Assembly (NCBI GenBank): GCA_937941095.1
Contig: CALDYJ010000108.1
Location: 1 to 64,000 of the forward strand
From: an uncultured Saprospiraceae bacterium
GTDB lineage: Bacteria; Bacteroidota; Bacteroidia; Chitinophagales; Saprospiraceae
DNA: 64,000 nt
Direction: 5' to 3'
Positions 62,981 to 64,000 of this stretch are shown piece after piece. Numbering within the stretch: position 1 is the first letter of the stretch; each line of letters starts with the position of its first letter. The notes beneath the pieces are model-generated. The model was not told the origin of the DNA and searched no databases. It worked only from the letters and a program-made list of their open reading frames with translations. Both the position numbers and the translations under genes were made by a program.

Positions 62981-64000
62981 ATGCACGGAATGCAAATACA
63001 GAATGCGGTCTTGGATAAAATCGAAAAATACATCATCCAATATTTTGAGGAAAAGATGCCTCAAAAATATGTCTACCATGACCTGCAGCATACCCTCAAT
63101 GTCGTAGAAGGCGTAAAAGAATTAGCCACTCCTTACAAAATCAACGAGAAAGAATTAGAATTGCTATTGATCGCTGCTTGGTTTCATGATACAGGATACG
63201 TAGAAGGTCCAGAAGATCATGAACAAAGATCATGTCTCGTAGCCACTGCATTTTTAAAAGAAAGTTCTTATGATGCTCAAGACATCAAGATTGTTTGCGA
63301 GTGCATCATGGCAACCAAGTTGCCTCAAGACCCAGATAATTTACTTGAAAAGATAATCTGTGATGCAGACCTGAGCCATTTAGGCAAATCAAATTATTGG
63401 GATCGTTGCGGAAGAGTTAGGCAAGAAATTTCATTCCTAAAAAATGAAATGATGTCTGAACAAGATTGGGTCAATTTTGAACTGAATTTCATAGAAAATC
63501 ACGAGTACCATACGGCTGTTGCCAAAGAGCTTTATGAAAAAAGAAAGCAAAAACACATCAGACTTTTGCTTAAGCAAAAAATAAGGTTAGCTCCAACAGA
63601 TGGTCAACCGATTGATGCAGCAGACATCTTTGGTGAAAAAAGTAAGAAGCTAAAAAAACACTCTACAGAGGTTGCCACTAAGCTGATGAATGATGAGGAA
63701 GTTGAAATCAAAGACGTCAGATTAGGAAGAGGTGTAGAGACGATGTACAGGACTACTTATCGAACACACGTTAACCTGAGTTCTATCGCTGATAACAAGG
63801 CAAACATCATGTTGAGTATCAATGCAATTATTATTTCGATTACCATTTCGACCTTGGTACCTAGTTTTGATACAAACCCAAAGTTGATCATCCCGACCAT
63901 TGTCCTTTTAGTTGTCTGTTTGATTGCTATTATTTTTGCGACCTTATCAACAAGGCCAAAAATTACTGAAGGCAAGTTTACAAGAGAAGACATCGAACAG
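62981..64000 (+). CDS. HD-domain protein fused to Pycsar-effector-type membrane domain (partial)
   Basis: The frame runs from ATG at 62981 to the window edge (340 codons) without a stop, so it is partial. The first part is an HD phosphohydrolase fold: His37, His69-Asp70 (AAWFHDTGY), His80-Glu81 and a late Asp in CDADLSHLG. After about residue 250 a second domain matches the Pycsar-effector-like two-helix type (YRTHVNLSSIADNKANIMLSINAIIISITISTLVP, then a second hydrophobic helix IIPTIVLLVVCLIAIIFATLSTRP). Such fusions are seen in Bacteroidota and suggest a nucleotide-controlled membrane effector. No cyclase gene is visible on the left. Confidence 0.8.
   Translation, partial: MHGMQIQNAVLDKIEKYIIQYFEEKMPQKYVYHDLQHTLNVVEGVKELATPYKINEKELELLLIAAWFHDTGYVEGPEDHEQRSCLVATAFLKESSYDAQDIKIVCECIMATKLPQDPDNLLEKIICDADLSHLGKSNYWDRCGRVRQEISFLKNEMMSEQDWVNFELNFIENHEYHTAVAKELYEKRKQKHIRLLLKQKIRLAPTDGQPIDAADIFGEKSKKLKKHSTEVATKLMNDEEVEIKDVRLGRGVETMYRTTYRTHVNLSSIADNKANIMLSINAIIISITISTLVPSFDTNPKLIIPTIVLLVVCLIAIIFATLSTRPKITEGKFTREDIEQ

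Overview
The window looks like a chromosomal segment of an AT-rich, gliding-lineage member of the Bacteroidota, most plausibly from the Saprospiria or a neighbouring class. The evidence is: two proteins with C-terminal type IX secretion sorting domains (2115-8336 and 52614-54785); the gliding genes gldE and gldD in the order mutY-ssb-gldE-gldD; SprB-type repeats; a PD40/OmpA protein; a TonB-dependent receptor with an N-terminal carboxypeptidase-like domain; and promoters of the Bacteroidota form TTTG-N19-TAnnTTTG. No CRISPR array, complete insertion sequence, tRNA or rRNA was found.

Layout. 1-476: a rho-independent terminator and unexplained sequence. 0.5-12 kb: a methyltransferase, a very large secreted sugar-dehydrogenase/SprB-repeat protein, a small-molecule binding protein, aroQ, rnpA-rpmH, an AlkA-type DNA glycosylase and a zinc acyl-amidase. 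12-21 kb: a minus-strand run of DUF3089 hydrolase, histidine kinase, TonB receptor, LytTR regulator with a degenerate receiver, PD40/OmpA protein and a small acidic protein. 21-28 kb: M20 peptidase, lone VWA protein, the tight rodA-tgt-lptG operon, then an ECF-like sigma factor. 28-32 kb: mutY-ssb-gldE-gldD. 32-35.5 kb: recA, a small protein, a DUF2147 protein, rlmN and dtd. 35.5-36 kb: a gene-free stretch rich in DnaA-box-like sites. 36-45 kb: ctaA, a hydrolase, an M1 peptidase and the thrA-thrB-thrC operon. 45-48 kb: four tandem paralogous Cys-rich lipoproteins of unknown function. 48-55 kb: rhomboid, O-antigen ligase-like protein, pheS-hisS and a secreted CotH-like protein. 55-64 kb: two tandem lytic transglycosylases facing murQ, a TIM-barrel isomerase-like protein, odhB, small proteins and, at the right edge, an HD-domain protein fused to a Pycsar-effector-type membrane domain (open at the window end).

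The most notable signal is non-coding. The 466-bp gap between dtd and ctaA holds four strong DnaA-box matches, one of them the perfect TTATCCACA, and two more lie at the 3' end of ctaA. Less than 5 kb away are two 16-bp parS-like palindromes (TGTTCCACGTGGAACA and a one-base variant). Together they suggest that the replication origin and ParB-loading region lie here, although dnaA and parAB are not in the window. The best candidate for an undescribed protein system is the four-lipoprotein array at 45281-47882, divergent from a rhomboid protease with an unusual Cys-rich loop.
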